Source of the DNA: Chitinimonas viridis
GTDB taxonomy: Bacteria > Pseudomonadota > Gammaproteobacteria > Burkholderiales > Chitinimonadaceae
Length of the DNA: 64,000 nt
Direction: 5' to 3'
NCBI RefSeq assembly: GCF_030409555.1
Contig: NZ_JAUFPU010000009.1
Span: forward strand, 126,425 to 190,424
How positions within the stretch are numbered: the first letter of the stretch is position 1; the number at the start of each line of letters is the position of its first letter. A program made the position numbers and the translations under genes. Below, piece after piece: positions 44,116 to 54,052 of this stretch. A model generated the notes under the pieces. It was not told the origin of the DNA. It saw nothing but the letters and a program-made list of their open reading frames with translations, and did not search any database.

Positions 44116-45777
44116 ATGCGTGTCGCCACCAGTTCCATCTACAACCTGGGCGTGTTCAATATGAACAATCGCCAGGTTGATCTGTTCAAGCTGCAGAATC
44201 AGCTATCGACTGGCCGCAAGATATTGACGCCTTCGGATGACCCGGTGTCCTCGGCCCGTTCGCTGGATCTGACCCAGGCGACACGGCAGAACGAGCAGTA
44301 CGTCACCAACGTGAAGTACGCCAATGACACCATGGCACTGACCGAGGCCAATCTGCAGCATGCTATCGGAGTCATACAGGATATCCAGCAACTGGCGGTG
44401 CAGTCGGGTGCTACCACGCTGACCAATGCCGAGAAGCGTATGGTGGAGGCCGACATCCGTGGCAAGTACCAGGAGTTGCTGGGGCTGGCGAATACGACGG
44501 ATGGCAACGGGCTGTACCTGTTTGCCGGCTTCAAGGGCGATACCAAGCCATTCAATGAGCAAGGCTACGGCAATGTGCGCTATGACGGCGATCAGGGCCA
44601 GCGCGCCGTGCAGGTGTCGCCATCGCGCCAGATACCGGTGTCGGATTCCGGATCGGATATCTTCGTCAAGATCAAGAATGGCAACGGTACCTTTACGACT
44701 GCGCAGACCCAGCCTGAACTGCCGCGTACTGTCAGGGTGGGCGATGGCGGTTCCATCCAGTTCTCGCGTGATCCGGCGGGGGGCTTTGTGGCATCGGACT
44801 ACCGGGTGGACTGGGACAGCGTCAGTGGCAACTACACCATCACCCGGGCCGATGGCGCCACCACGGTGGCGTCGCACGCCGCGCTGGTGGGCGGTGTGTC
44901 CGCCCTGGGCATGGTGATTACGGCGCAAGGCAACCAGCCTACCGCCGTGAACGGTACCGCCACCTTCGATGCCAAGCTGCAGGCCAACGGCGGCACTGGG
45001 GTTGTCAGCCCCGGTGTGGTGGCCGACCCGGTAAAGTGGGCCAATCCGCTCAACAACCAGAACTACCGGGTGCAGTTCCACTCGGTGCCGGACCCGAACA
45101 ATCCGGCCAAGATGCTGACCAGCTACGACATCATCGACAACGATACGGCCTCGGCCAATTACAACACCTCCTTGATTGACGGCTGGAATTACACCACCAG
45201 CACCGCCAGTGCCGCCAACCCGACGGCAACCCGCACCGACAGCGCCGGCAACCCCAATAGCTTTCCGCGCAAGTATACGGCTGGTTCGGACATCATTTTT
45301 TCCCAGCAGACCGGTGAAACCGGTGCGCTGTACCCCGGCTGGGATTTTGGCGGCAAGATATCGGTGGATGGCGTACCCAAGGATGGTGACAGCTTCAGCC
45401 TGGAAGCCAGCCGCGACTATGACCTGTTCAGCACCATAGGCGACTTCTCGGCCGCGCTGGAGCGCTACGAGGAGACCAATCTGGGCGGCGCCACTTTCCA
45501 GAACAAGCTCAATACGACCTTGTCCAACCTGGATAATGCCCTTACCCGTATCCTGACCATACAGGCGGGCATAGGCTCGCGGCAGAAAGAGGGCGAGTCG
45601 GTGCAGGGCACCAATGAAGACCTCAATGTGCAGTACAAGACCACCATCTCCAAACTGACCGACCTAGACTACGCCCAGGCTATCAGTGACTTTACCCAGA
45701 CCCAGACCTATCTGGATGCAGCACGCAAATCGTTCTCATCGATACAGAATCTGTCGCTGTTCCAGTACATCAGCTAA
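44116..45777 (+). CDS. flgL: Hook-filament junction protein FlgL (HAP3), enlarged
   Basis: 553 aa against 317 in E. coli. The N-terminal flagellin-like region (MRVATSSIYNLGVFNMNNRQVDLFKLQNQLSTGRKILTPSDD..., landmark only) includes LQHAIGVIQDIQQLAVQSG. The C-terminal helix is LDYAQAISDFTQTQTYLDAARKSFSSIQNLSLFQYIS. The central 250 residues are an expanded exposed domain. The ribosome site GCAGGAG lies 12 bp before the ATG. Last gene of flgJKL. Confidence 0.95.
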   Translation: MRVATSSIYNLGVFNMNNRQVDLFKLQNQLSTGRKILTPSDDPVSSARSLDLTQATRQNEQYVTNVKYANDTMALTEANLQHAIGVIQDIQQLAVQSGATTLTNAEKRMVEADIRGKYQELLGLANTTDGNGLYLFAGFKGDTKPFNEQGYGNVRYDGDQGQRAVQVSPSRQIPVSDSGSDIFVKIKNGNGTFTTAQTQPELPRTVRVGDGGSIQFSRDPAGGFVASDYRVDWDSVSGNYTITRADGATTVASHAALVGGVSALGMVITAQGNQPTAVNGTATFDAKLQANGGTGVVSPGVVADPVKWANPLNNQNYRVQFHSVPDPNNPAKMLTSYDIIDNDTASANYNTSLIDGWNYTTSTASAANPTATRTDSAGNPNSFPRKYTAGSDIIFSQQTGETGALYPGWDFGGKISVDGVPKDGDSFSLEASRDYDLFSTIGDFSAALERYEETNLGGATFQNKLNTTLSNLDNALTRILTIQAGIGSRQKEGESVQGTNEDLNVQYKTTISKLTDLDYAQAISDFTQTQTYLDAARKSFSSIQNLSLFQYIS

Positions 45778-45798
45778 CTGATTGCCGATACAGGCAAA

Positions 45799-45830
45799 AG
45801 CCGCAGCACCGTGCTGCGGCTATTGCTTTT
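45799..45830. terminator. Terminator between flgL and dnaE
   Basis: GCCGCAGCAC (45800-45809) and GTGCTGCGGC (45811-45820) form a perfect stem with A-rich and T-rich flanks (CAAAAG, TATTGCTTTT). It serves both convergent genes. Confidence 0.85.
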
Positions 45831-45857
45831 GTACATCGTGCTGCCGTGGTCTGTGGT

Positions 45858-48800
45858 CTAGAACTGTACTTTCACGGATTCATCACCCAGCCAGCCACGG
45901 AGTTCAGCCAGCAGCTCGTCCCGCAGCGTGACCCGCCATTCCTCGCCCAACTGCAAGGCACAGGCGGCGGCATTATTGCGGTAGTCGATACGGATGGGGC
46001 AGTCACCGCCAGCAAAAGGCTCCACCAGTTTGCGCAGGCGTGCCGGGTCGGCATTGCCATTGACGCCCAGCCTCAAGGCTTGGGCAAAACGGCTACGTGC
46101 TTCGGCCAGATCGAGTATGCGTTCGGCAATGATACGAACGCCGCTGCCACCACCGTAGCTGTCTTCACTGACCTTGGCCTCGATTACCAGCAGGCTGTCC
46201 ACACTGAGCTTGTGACGGGCATCGTCGAATACCTCGGAATAGACCATGACATCACGCTTCATGGTGGCGTCGTCCAGCGTGATAAAGGCCATCTTGCCGC
46301 GCTGGCCTATCTTGGTACGCACTTCCAGCACGATGCCGGTAATCCATTGCGGGCTTTTGCTGGGCACCAGCCTTGCCAGCTCGTTCTTGGCGAAGGGGCG
46401 GACGAACCTAGCCTGGGCAGTAAACGGATGCCCGGAGAGGTAGAAGCCGATGGCAGTCTTCTCTTCGGTCAGCTTGACCGTCTCGTCCCAGCGCGGCACC
46501 TCCACCAGTTGCATCAGGTGTTCCGGCTCAGGCTCGAACGCATCGAACAGGCCACCCTGATTGGCGTTGGCCGCGGCCTGCTCGGCGGCTTCCAATGCCA
46601 GGCCCACGGTGGCCAGCAGGCTTGCGCGGTGATCGCTGAGGCTGTCGAATGCACCGCCCCGTATCAGGGATTCAATGACACGGCGATTGACGATGCGCTT
46701 GTCGGTACGGTGGCAGAAATCGAACAGGTCCTTGAACGGGCCATTCTTTTCGCGCTCGGCCACGATGTATTCCACTGCAGCTTCGCCCGTACCCTTGATG
46801 GCGCCCAGAGCGTACCGTATCTCGTTACGAGAGACGGGCAGGAAGCGGTAAACGCTGTGATTGACATCGGGTGGCAGGAATATCAGCTTGTTGGCCAGGC
46901 AGTCGTCATAGAAGAACTGCAGCTGATCGGTGTTGTCCAGTTCGGTGGACATGGTGGCAGCCATATAGGCTGCACAGTGGTGGGCCTTGAGCCAGGCCGT
47001 GTGATAGGCCACCAAGGCATAGGCGGCAGCGTGCGACTTGTTGAAACCATAGCCGGCGAACTTCTCCATGTAGTCGAAGATTTCGTTGGCCTTGGCCTCG
47101 TCTATGTTGTTCTTGCCGGCACCCTCCACGAACATGGCGCGCTGCGCCACCATCTCCTCGACCTTCTTCTTACCCATGGCACGGCGCAGCAAGTCGGCGC
47201 CGCCCAATGAGTAACCGCCACAGACCTGGGCCGCCTGCATCACCTGTTCCTGGTACACCATGATGCCGTAGGTGGGTGCCAGTACAGGTTCCAGCAGAGG
47301 ATGCAGGTATTCAAAGCGTTCGCCGTGCATACGGCGGGTAAAGTCCGGAATCAGGTCCATCGGGCCAGGGCGGTACAAGGCGACGAAGGCGATAATTTCT
47401 TCAAACTGCTTGGGGCGGGCGTCCACCAGCATTTTCTTCATGCCGCTGGATTCAAACTGGAACACGGCCGTGGTATTGCCGCTGGCAAAGATCTTGTAGG
47501 CGGGCGCGTCATCCAGTGGCAACTTGGCGACGTCCACGTCCTCGCCGGTCAACTGCTTGATATAGCGTTGCGCCAGTTCGATGATGGTCAGGTTACGCAG
47601 ACCCAGAAAGTCGAACTTCACTAGGCCGACCTGTTCCACATCGTCCTTGTCGTATTGCGACACGGGCGAGGCATCCTCGCCACTGGCTATATAGAGCGGG
47701 CAGAAGTCGGTCAGCTTGCCAGGGGCAATCAGCACACCACCAGCGTGCATACCGATACCGCGTGTCAGGTCTTCCAGCTTTTCGGCCAGTTCCAGCAGCT
47801 CGCCAGCGTCTTCGGCATCGATCAATTCCTTGATCTGCGGTTCCATCTCCATGGCCTTGGAGAGCGAGACGGGCTTGTTGGCCTCCAGCGGAATAAGCTT
47901 GGACAGGCGGTCACACAGGCCAAAGGGCAGGTCCAGTACCCGGCCAACGTCGCGTACCACGGCCTTGGACGACATGGTGCCGAAGGTAGCTATTTGGCTG
48001 ACGGCCTCCACCCCGTACTTGCGACGGGTGTATTCGATCACGCGCCAGCGGTTTTCCTGGCAGAAGTCCACATCGAAGTCGGGCATGGATACCCGCTCCG
48101 GATTCAGGAAACGTTCGAACAGCAGGGCGTACTTGAGTGGATCGAGATCGGTGATGTTGAGTACATAGGCTACCAGCGAGCCTGCACCCGAACCCCGGCC
48201 TGGCCCCACGGGGCAGCCATTCTGCTTACCCCAGTTGATAAAGTCGGCCACGATCAGGAAGTAGCCAGGGAAGCCCATCTTGATGATGGTGTCGCACTCG
48301 AACTTGAGGCGGGCATCGTATTCCGGGCGGCGGACAAGGCGCTCCGCCTCGTCGGGATACAGGTGCAACAGCCGCGCCTCCAGCCCCTGCTTGGCCTCAT
48401 GCACCAGGAAGTCATCGAGAGTCATGCCCTCGGGCACCGGGAACAGCGGTAGGTAGTTCTTGCCCAGCACCACGGTAAGGTTACAGCGTCGACCTATTTC
48501 TACCGTGTTGGCCAAGGCTTCCGGCACATCGGCAAACAGGGTGGCCATTTCGTCCGGGGTCTTGAAGTACTGCTCTTCGGTATAGAGTTTGGGCCGACGC
48601 TTGTCGGCCAGGACGTAACCTTCGGCAATACAGGTACGGGCCTCGTGTGCCTTGAAGTCGTCCTTGTCCAGAAACTGTATGGGATGGGTGGCCACCACCG
48701 GCAGATCCAGCTCGCTGGCCAGCAGCAGGGCGCCCTGTACGGCGGTTTCCCACTTGGGGTCGCCTGTGCGCTGCAGTTCCAGGTAGTAGCTATCGGGGAA

Positions 48801-49286
48801 ATACCTGGCCCACCAAGCCACCAACGCCTTGGCGCTATCGAGGTTGCCGTTCAGCAGGGCCTGGCCGACATCACCGAGGTGGGCGCCTGACAATGCGATC
48901 AACTGGCTATTGTCGCCACTCTCCAGCCAGGAACGCTTGAGTTCGGCGCGGCCCCGGTACTGGTTGTGGCGATAGGCCTCGGTAATCAGCTCGCACAGGC
49001 GGCCATAGCCATCACGGTTCTTGGCGATCAGCAGGGCGCGGAAGGGCTTGTCGCGATCTTCCTCGTTCTCGATGAATACATCCACGCCGGCTATGGGCTT
49101 GAGGCCACTGCCACGGGTTGTCTTGTAGTGCTTGATCATGCCGAACAGGTTCATCAGATCGCTGATGCCCAGGGCTGGCATATTGTGTTGCTTGGCCCGC
49201 TTTACCGCGTCATCGATACGGACAATGCCATCGGTGACGGAATACTCGGAATGCAGGCGGAGATGAATAAATGCAGGAGACGTCAT
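45858..49286 (-). CDS. dnaE: DNA polymerase III alpha subunit DnaE
   Basis: 1142-aa replicative polymerase (E. coli 1160). The N-terminal PHP domain starts HLRLHSEYSVTDGIVRIDDAV. Palm catalytic aspartates are D403 and D405 in MPDFDVDFCQ. The fingers and tandem HhH follow (AMGKKKVEEMVAQRAMF, GYGFNKSHAAAYALVAYHTAWLKAH). The C-terminal OB-fold and tau-binding region are at KAVISEDSYGG-like positions to the end. Standard DnaE1 type; monocistronic. Confidence 0.97.
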   Translation of the reverse strand: MTSPAFIHLRLHSEYSVTDGIVRIDDAVKRAKQHNMPALGISDLMNLFGMIKHYKTTRGSGLKPIAGVDVFIENEEDRDKPFRALLIAKNRDGYGRLCELITEAYRHNQYRGRAELKRSWLESGDNSQLIALSGAHLGDVGQALLNGNLDSAKALVAWWARYFPDSYYLELQRTGDPKWETAVQGALLLASELDLPVVATHPIQFLDKDDFKAHEARTCIAEGYVLADKRRPKLYTEEQYFKTPDEMATLFADVPEALANTVEIGRRCNLTVVLGKNYLPLFPVPEGMTLDDFLVHEAKQGLEARLLHLYPDEAERLVRRPEYDARLKFECDTIIKMGFPGYFLIVADFINWGKQNGCPVGPGRGSGAGSLVAYVLNITDLDPLKYALLFERFLNPERVSMPDFDVDFCQENRWRVIEYTRRKYGVEAVSQIATFGTMSSKAVVRDVGRVLDLPFGLCDRLSKLIPLEANKPVSLSKAMEMEPQIKELIDAEDAGELLELAEKLEDLTRGIGMHAGGVLIAPGKLTDFCPLYIASGEDASPVSQYDKDDVEQVGLVKFDFLGLRNLTIIELAQRYIKQLTGEDVDVAKLPLDDAPAYKIFASGNTTAVFQFESSGMKKMLVDARPKQFEEIIAFVALYRPGPMDLIPDFTRRMHGERFEYLHPLLEPVLAPTYGIMVYQEQVMQAAQVCGGYSLGGADLLRRAMGKKKVEEMVAQRAMFVEGAGKNNIDEAKANEIFDYMEKFAGYGFNKSHAAAYALVAYHTAWLKAHHCAAYMAATMSTELDNTDQLQFFYDDCLANKLIFLPPDVNHSVYRFLPVSRNEIRYALGAIKGTGEAAVEYIVAEREKNGPFKDLFDFCHRTDKRIVNRRVIESLIRGGAFDSLSDHRASLLATVGLALEAAEQAAANANQGGLFDAFEPEPEHLMQLVEVPRWDETVKLTEEKTAIGFYLSGHPFTAQARFVRPFAKNELARLVPSKSPQWITGIVLEVRTKIGQRGKMAFITLDDATMKRDVMVYSEVFDDARHKLSVDSLLVIEAKVSEDSYGGGSGVRIIAERILDLAEARSRFAQALRLGVNGNADPARLRKLVEPFAGGDCPIRIDYRNNAAACALQLGEEWRVTLRDELLAELRGWLGDESVKVQF

Positions 49287-49360
49287 CCCCCAATTTTACC
49301 TGCCGGGGGGAGGTCAGTGATGGTCTGGGCCGGAAAAAATAGCGGTTGACGCAAGTGGCA

Positions 49361-49636
49361 TCAGGCCGTGGGCAGGCGCAGAAAGCGGGTTTCGTGAGTG
49401 GGGGAGGTGTCGGTGACCTCTACCTTGCTGACCTGGGCATGGGCTGGGCCACGATGTGCCCAGTCTACCAAGGCCTGCACGGCATCGGCCGGGCCTTGCG
49501 CATGGGCTTCCACCGTGCCGTCCAGGCGATTGCGCACCCAGCCTGCCAGGCCCAGCAGTTGGGCCTGGTCTTCCATGGCATAGCGATAGCCGACGCCTTG
49601 TACTCGGCCATGCACGCGCATCAACCGGGCGATCAT
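49361..49636 (-). CDS. Acylphosphatase
   Basis: 91 aa. Hydrolyses carboxyl-phosphate bonds such as acetyl- or carbamoyl-phosphate. The active-site motif GRVQGVGYR gives R18 (phosphate binding), and N36 in WVRNRLDGTVE is the catalytic asparagine. Its start overlaps the stop of the HAD gene by 4 bp. Last gene of the GNAT-HAD-acylphosphatase operon. Confidence 0.93.
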   Translation of the reverse strand: MIARLMRVHGRVQGVGYRYAMEDQAQLLGLAGWVRNRLDGTVEAHAQGPADAVQALVDWAHRGPAHAQVSKVEVTDTSPTHETRFLRLPTA

Positions 49637-50319
49637 ACGCCTTGCTCGCTAGGGGTATAGCGCGCCTGCAGCAGCGCGTGGGCATCGGTCAGGGAGCCGA
49701 CGATGCGGTGTCCCAGTGCGATGACCTCCGGGCCGGGGGACTTGAGGTCGGGTACTTGTATGGGGGTCATGCCAGCCGCGAGGGCGGCACGCACGCCGGG
49801 TTCGGAGTCTTCCAGCACCAGGCAATGCGGCGGCGCAACGCCCAGCAGGCTGGCTGCCTTGAGGTAGATATCGGGCGCGGGCTTGGGGTGCTCGATATCG
49901 CTGCCAGTGACGACGACCGGGAAAAACCGGATCAAGCCGCTGCGGTGCAGCTTCTGGTCGGCCCGCTCACGCCGGGTTGAGGTGGCCACGGCGCGGGGGA
50001 CGCCCAGATCCGTCAGCCATTGCAGTAGCTCGATGATGCCAGGCTTGAGCGGCAGGCCTTGTTCGACCTTGTCGTGGTAGAGGCGATCGGTGGTCTCACC
50101 CAGGGTGCGGATATCCAGATCAGGCCGGTGCTCGCGCAAGAGGGCTATGCAGAGCTTTTCATGCAGACCCACCATGGCATGCAGCAGATCCTCCTCCAGC
50201 GTGACACCGTGGATATCGGCCGCTTCCAGCCAGCAAGCCATGACCGCCTTTTCGCTATCTATCATCAGGCCGTCCATATCGAACAGCACGGCGGCTGGAG
50301 TGAAGTCCAATTTCATCAT
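49633..50319 (-). CDS. HAD-superfamily phosphatase, beta-phosphoglucomutase-like
   Basis: 228 aa. Motif I is VLFDMDGLMIDSE with nucleophile D14 and acid/base D16, motif II is ATSTRRE, motif III is KPAPDIYLKAA and motif IV is CLVLEDSEPGVRAA. An alpha-helical cap lies between motifs I and II (subclass IA). The substrate is unknown; phosphorylated sugars are common for this group. It overlaps both neighbours by 4 bp (ATGA). Confidence 0.88.
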   Translation of the reverse strand: MMKLDFTPAAVLFDMDGLMIDSEKAVMACWLEAADIHGVTLEEDLLHAMVGLHEKLCIALLREHRPDLDIRTLGETTDRLYHDKVEQGLPLKPGIIELLQWLTDLGVPRAVATSTRRERADQKLHRSGLIRFFPVVVTGSDIEHPKPAPDIYLKAASLLGVAPPHCLVLEDSEPGVRAALAAGMTPIQVPDLKSPGPEVIALGHRIVGSLTDAHALLQARYTPSEQGV

Positions 50320-50882
50320 GGTTGCGATGCCTGTCTGACAGCCGGCCAGTCATGGGCCAGCAGAGAGTAGCTATCAAGGTCGTGGAACTTGCCGCCCCAA
50401 TAGCCTTGCTGTCGATGCCGGCCTTCGTATTGAAAGCCCAGTCCCCGCACCAGCCTGACCGAGGCATGGTTGTCTGGGTGTATCTCGGCCTGGATACGAT
50501 TGAGTGCCATCTGGTCCACGCCGTAGCCGAGCAGGGTTTGTAACGCTTCCTGCATATAGCCATGACCCCAGTAGGGGCGGCCAAGTTCATAGCCCAACAC
50601 ACAATTGCGCCAACCACGGTTCCAGCGGAACAAGCCTGCCGTACCCATGAACACGCCGCTTTGGCGATGCACTATGCCCCAGCGGGTGCCTGGATTGGGC
50701 TGAGTGCGCCAGTTCGCAAACATCTCGATCAGCTGCAGCGCCTGCTGGCGATCCTGCATGGGGTCGGCACCAAACCAGCGCATGACCTCGGGGTCGCTCT
50801 GGATGGCGAAGAGGGCATCGGCGTCGCGGACGGTGATTTCCCGCAACAACAGGCGTGTGCTGCCAAGAAGAGGGAATTGCAT
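50316..50882 (-). CDS. GNAT-family N-acetyltransferase (RimJ/RimL type)
   Basis: 188 aa from ATG 50882 (MQFPLLGSTRLLLREIT); the more upstream start at 50912 gives an atypical N-terminus. LGYELGRPYWGHGYMQEALQTLLGYG is the acetyl-CoA motif A, and HPDNHASVRLVRGLGFQYEGR is the motif B end. Such proteins acetylate ribosomal or other protein N-termini, or amino acids. First gene of a three-gene operon with overlaps. Confidence 0.9.
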   Translation of the reverse strand: MQFPLLGSTRLLLREITVRDADALFAIQSDPEVMRWFGADPMQDRQQALQLIEMFANWRTQPNPGTRWGIVHRQSGVFMGTAGLFRWNRGWRNCVLGYELGRPYWGHGYMQEALQTLLGYGVDQMALNRIQAEIHPDNHASVRLVRGLGFQYEGRHRQQGYWGGKFHDLDSYSLLAHDWPAVRQASQP

Positions 50883-50986
50883 AGGCTTGCCTGCCCGACA
50901 GGCCGGCTCCATGGTGTTGCTGTTGAGGCTTCACAGTCAGCCTGCCATCGCCTTGGTGGGCGGTGGCAGGCTGCGGTTTGGCTGTA

Positions 50987-53017
50987 CTAGCTGACTCGCA
51001 TGCCTGGCTGTGCACCACTATCCGGGCTCAGCAGGTAAATGCCGGGGTTTTCACCGCTGGCAGCCAGTACCATGCCTTCAGACAGGCCAAACTTCATCTT
51101 GCGCGGCGCCAGGTTGGCCACCATCACCGTCAGGCGACCCACCAGCTCTTCAGGCTTATAGGCCGACTTGATACCGGAGAACACATTGCGGGTGTGGTCG
51201 CCCAGGTCTAGGGTCAGCTGCAACAGCTTCTCGGCGCCTTCGACATGCTTGCAGTCGATGATCTTGGCGATGCGCAAGTCTATCTTGCCAAAGTCGTCGA
51301 TGTTGATGGTGGGGGCAATCGGCTCAATGGCGGATTTGGCGGGTGCGGCCGCTTCGGTGGCAGGTGCCAGGCTTTGCTTGTTTGCTTCTACCAGGGCCTC
51401 GACCTGCTTGGGATCGATACGGGTCATCAGGTGGCTGTAAGGCTTGATCTCGTGGCCCAGCAACAGAGTCTGGGCATCGTGCCATTGCAAGGGGGACACA
51501 TTGAGGAAGGCCTCAACGTCAGCCGCCAGCTTGGGCAGGATGGGCTTGAGGTAGATGGTCAAAAGGCGGAACAGGTTGATCAGTAGCGAACAGGCAGCAT
51601 GCAGTTCGGCATCCTTGCCCTCCTGCTTGGCCAGCTCCCACGGCTTGACCTGATCGACGTACTGGTTGACCTCGTCGGTCAGCGCCATGACTTCGCGCAG
51701 CACGCGGCTGTATTCGCGAGCCTCCAGCCCCTCTGCCAAGTCGGTGGCGGCAGCCTGCAGGCGGCTAACCAGCGGGCTGTCTGGCAGGCTGCCGGCCAGC
51801 TTGCCGCCAAAACGCTTGCTGACAAAACCGGCAGCGCGACTGGCGATATTGATGTATTTGCCGACCAAGTCGCTGTTGACGCGCGCAACGAAGTCGCTCA
51901 GCGACAGATCGGCGTCCTCAATGCCACTGCCCAGCTTGGCGGCGTAGTAGTAGCGCAGCCATTCGGGGTTGAGGCCGACATCCAGGTAGCTCTTGGCGGT
52001 AATGAAGGTGCCGCGCGACTTGGACATCTTTTGCCCGTCCACCGTCAGGAAGCCGTTGACATTGATGGCGGTGGGCGTGCGATGACCCGAGTATTCGAGG
52101 ATGGCAGGCCAGAACAGGGCGTGGAAGTAGAGTATGTCCTTGCCGATGAAGTGGTACAGCTCGGCGCTCGAATCCTTGCCCCAGTAGGCGCCAAAATCCT
52201 CGCCTATGCGATCGAACAGGTGCTTGGTGGCGGCCATGTAGCCAATAGGCGCATCCAGCCAGACATAGAAGTACTTGCCTGGCGCATCGGGAATCTCGAA
52301 GCCGAAGTAGGGCGCGTCACGGCTGATGTCCCAGTCCTGCAGGCCAGCCTCGAACCATTCGCCCATCTTGTTGGCGGCCTCCTTTTGCAAGCGGCCCGGT
52401 TGGCGTGTCCAGTCAGCCAGGAAATCGCGGCAATCGGACAGCTTGAAGAAATAATGCTCGGACTCACGCAGCTCAGGTGTGGCGCCAGAGACGGCCGAGT
52501 AGGGGTTTTTCAGTTCGGTAGGGGCATAGGTGGCGCCGCAGACCTCGCAGTTGTCACCGTACTGGTCGCGTGCGCTGCACTTGGGACACTCGCCCTTGAC
52601 GAAGCGGTCCGGCAGAAACATCTGCTTTTGTGGATCGTACAACTGGCTGATGGTCTTGACCGCGATCTTGCCGTCGGTCTTGAGTCGGCGGTAGATGCTG
52701 CCAGCCAGTTCCTTGTTCTCCGGCGAATTGGTGGTGTAGAACTCGTCGAAGCCGATATGGAAACCGGCAAAGTCGGCCACGTGCTCGTCATACATCTTGG
52801 CGATGAAGTCTTCGGGCGTCATGCCCTGCTTCTCTGCATTGATCATGATGGGCGTGCCGTGGGTGTCGTCGCCGCAGACGTAATGCACTGTATTGCCTCG
52901 CATCTTCTGGAACCGCACCCAGATGTCGGCCTGGATATAGCCGACCAGGTGGCCGAGGTGGATGGCGCCATTGGCGTAGGGCAAAGCATTGGTGACGAGT
53001 ATCTTGCGGGCGGACAC
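50987..53017 (-). CDS. metG: Methionyl-tRNA synthetase MetG
   Basis: 676 aa (E. coli 677), GTG start at 53017 with AGGATT upstream. HIGH-type motif H20-L-G-H23, zinc-knuckle cysteines C144, C147, C157 and C160, and K330-M-S-K-S334 for KMSKS. The C-terminal tRNA-binding EMAPII/Trbp111-like domain (about 575-676; [20 protein letters not shown]) follows a linker of low complexity. Divergent from the 2OG oxygenase. Confidence 0.97.
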   Translation of the reverse strand: MSARKILVTNALPYANGAIHLGHLVGYIQADIWVRFQKMRGNTVHYVCGDDTHGTPIMINAEKQGMTPEDFIAKMYDEHVADFAGFHIGFDEFYTTNSPENKELAGSIYRRLKTDGKIAVKTISQLYDPQKQMFLPDRFVKGECPKCSARDQYGDNCEVCGATYAPTELKNPYSAVSGATPELRESEHYFFKLSDCRDFLADWTRQPGRLQKEAANKMGEWFEAGLQDWDISRDAPYFGFEIPDAPGKYFYVWLDAPIGYMAATKHLFDRIGEDFGAYWGKDSSAELYHFIGKDILYFHALFWPAILEYSGHRTPTAINVNGFLTVDGQKMSKSRGTFITAKSYLDVGLNPEWLRYYYAAKLGSGIEDADLSLSDFVARVNSDLVGKYINIASRAAGFVSKRFGGKLAGSLPDSPLVSRLQAAATDLAEGLEAREYSRVLREVMALTDEVNQYVDQVKPWELAKQEGKDAELHAACSLLINLFRLLTIYLKPILPKLAADVEAFLNVSPLQWHDAQTLLLGHEIKPYSHLMTRIDPKQVEALVEANKQSLAPATEAAAPAKSAIEPIAPTINIDDFGKIDLRIAKIIDCKHVEGAEKLLQLTLDLGDHTRNVFSGIKSAYKPEELVGRLTVMVANLAPRKMKFGLSEGMVLAASGENPGIYLLSPDSGAQPGMRVS

Positions 53018-53121
53018 GATTCAATCCTGTCTATCAAAACGTACACGGAAGCTGGCGATTATAGCTGAACGGCTTAAAATACCCGGCCTGCTACATCACA
53101 TAAAAGCGTTAAACCTGCTCC

Positions 53122-53967
53122 ATGAATGTTCAAACCGTTGATTATTGTGCCCATGATGCGCCGGGCCGCTTTGTACAATCCCTGCGCGAAACCGGTTTTG
53201 CCGTGCTGGTGCGCCATCCGCTGCCGCCTTGGCTGATCAGCGGCATCTATCGCGACTGGCTCCAATTCTTCGAATCGGGCGAGAAAGAACCCTGGCGCTT
53301 CAGCCGTGACACGCAGGACGGCTGGTTCCCGCCCGATGTCTCCGAAACGGCCAAGGGACGCAGCCAGCGCGACCTGAAGGAGTTCTACCACGTCTACACC
53401 TGGGGCCGCATACCGCCAGAGCTGCGCACCGATGCCTTGTCCTATCACGGTACTGCCAACGCCCTGGCCGCCGAACTACTGGGGTGGATAGAGGCAGCCT
53501 TGCCGACCGAGGTGTCCGGCAAGCTGAGCGAACCCTTGTCGACCATGATAGATCGCAGCCCTAATACCTTGCTGCGGGTACTGCGCTATCCGCCGCTCAG
53601 CGGCGACGAGCCGGCAGGTGCATTGCGCGCGGCCGAGCATGAAGACATCAACCTGATCACGCTGCTGCCTTCGGCCACCGGTCCGGGCCTGGAAGTGCGC
53701 GACCGCCAGGGCAACTGGCATGCCGTGCCGTACGAGACGGGCGCACTGGTAGTGAACGTGGGCGATATGCTGCAAGAGGCGACGCAAGGCTGGCTGCCTT
53801 CCACACCGCACCGGGTGGTGAACCCGATGGGCGCGGATGCGGCCGAATCGCGTATTTCGCTGCCGTTGTTCCTGCACCCGCGCGACGAAGTGGTCTTGTC
53901 TGAGCGTCATACCGCCCGCACCTATCTGGATGAGCGGCTGCGTGAGTTGGGTATCAAGCGCGCATAA
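53122..53967 (+). CDS. 2-oxoglutarate/Fe(II)-dependent dioxygenase, isopenicillin N synthase-like
   Basis: 281 aa. The double-stranded beta-helix C-terminal half carries the iron ligands H173 and D175 (AEHEDINLITLL) and H230 (TPHRVVNP), and the 2-oxoglutarate binding R244-x-S246 (ESRISLPLFLHP). The N-terminal region (QSLRETGFAVLVRHPLP) matches the DIOX_N region. Stand-alone members of this family are common in proteobacteria and their substrates are usually unknown. 86 bp before mrp. Confidence 0.88.
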   Translation: MNVQTVDYCAHDAPGRFVQSLRETGFAVLVRHPLPPWLISGIYRDWLQFFESGEKEPWRFSRDTQDGWFPPDVSETAKGRSQRDLKEFYHVYTWGRIPPELRTDALSYHGTANALAAELLGWIEAALPTEVSGKLSEPLSTMIDRSPNTLLRVLRYPPLSGDEPAGALRAAEHEDINLITLLPSATGPGLEVRDRQGNWHAVPYETGALVVNVGDMLQEATQGWLPSTPHRVVNPMGADAAESRISLPLFLHPRDEVVLSERHTARTYLDERLRELGIKRA

Positions 53968-54052
53968 GGGCTGGCTGGATACGCAGCGCGAAGTTTGAGG
54001 GGACGCGGGCATGGATGCCCGTTCCCGATATTTGAATGGAAGAAGGCAAGCA

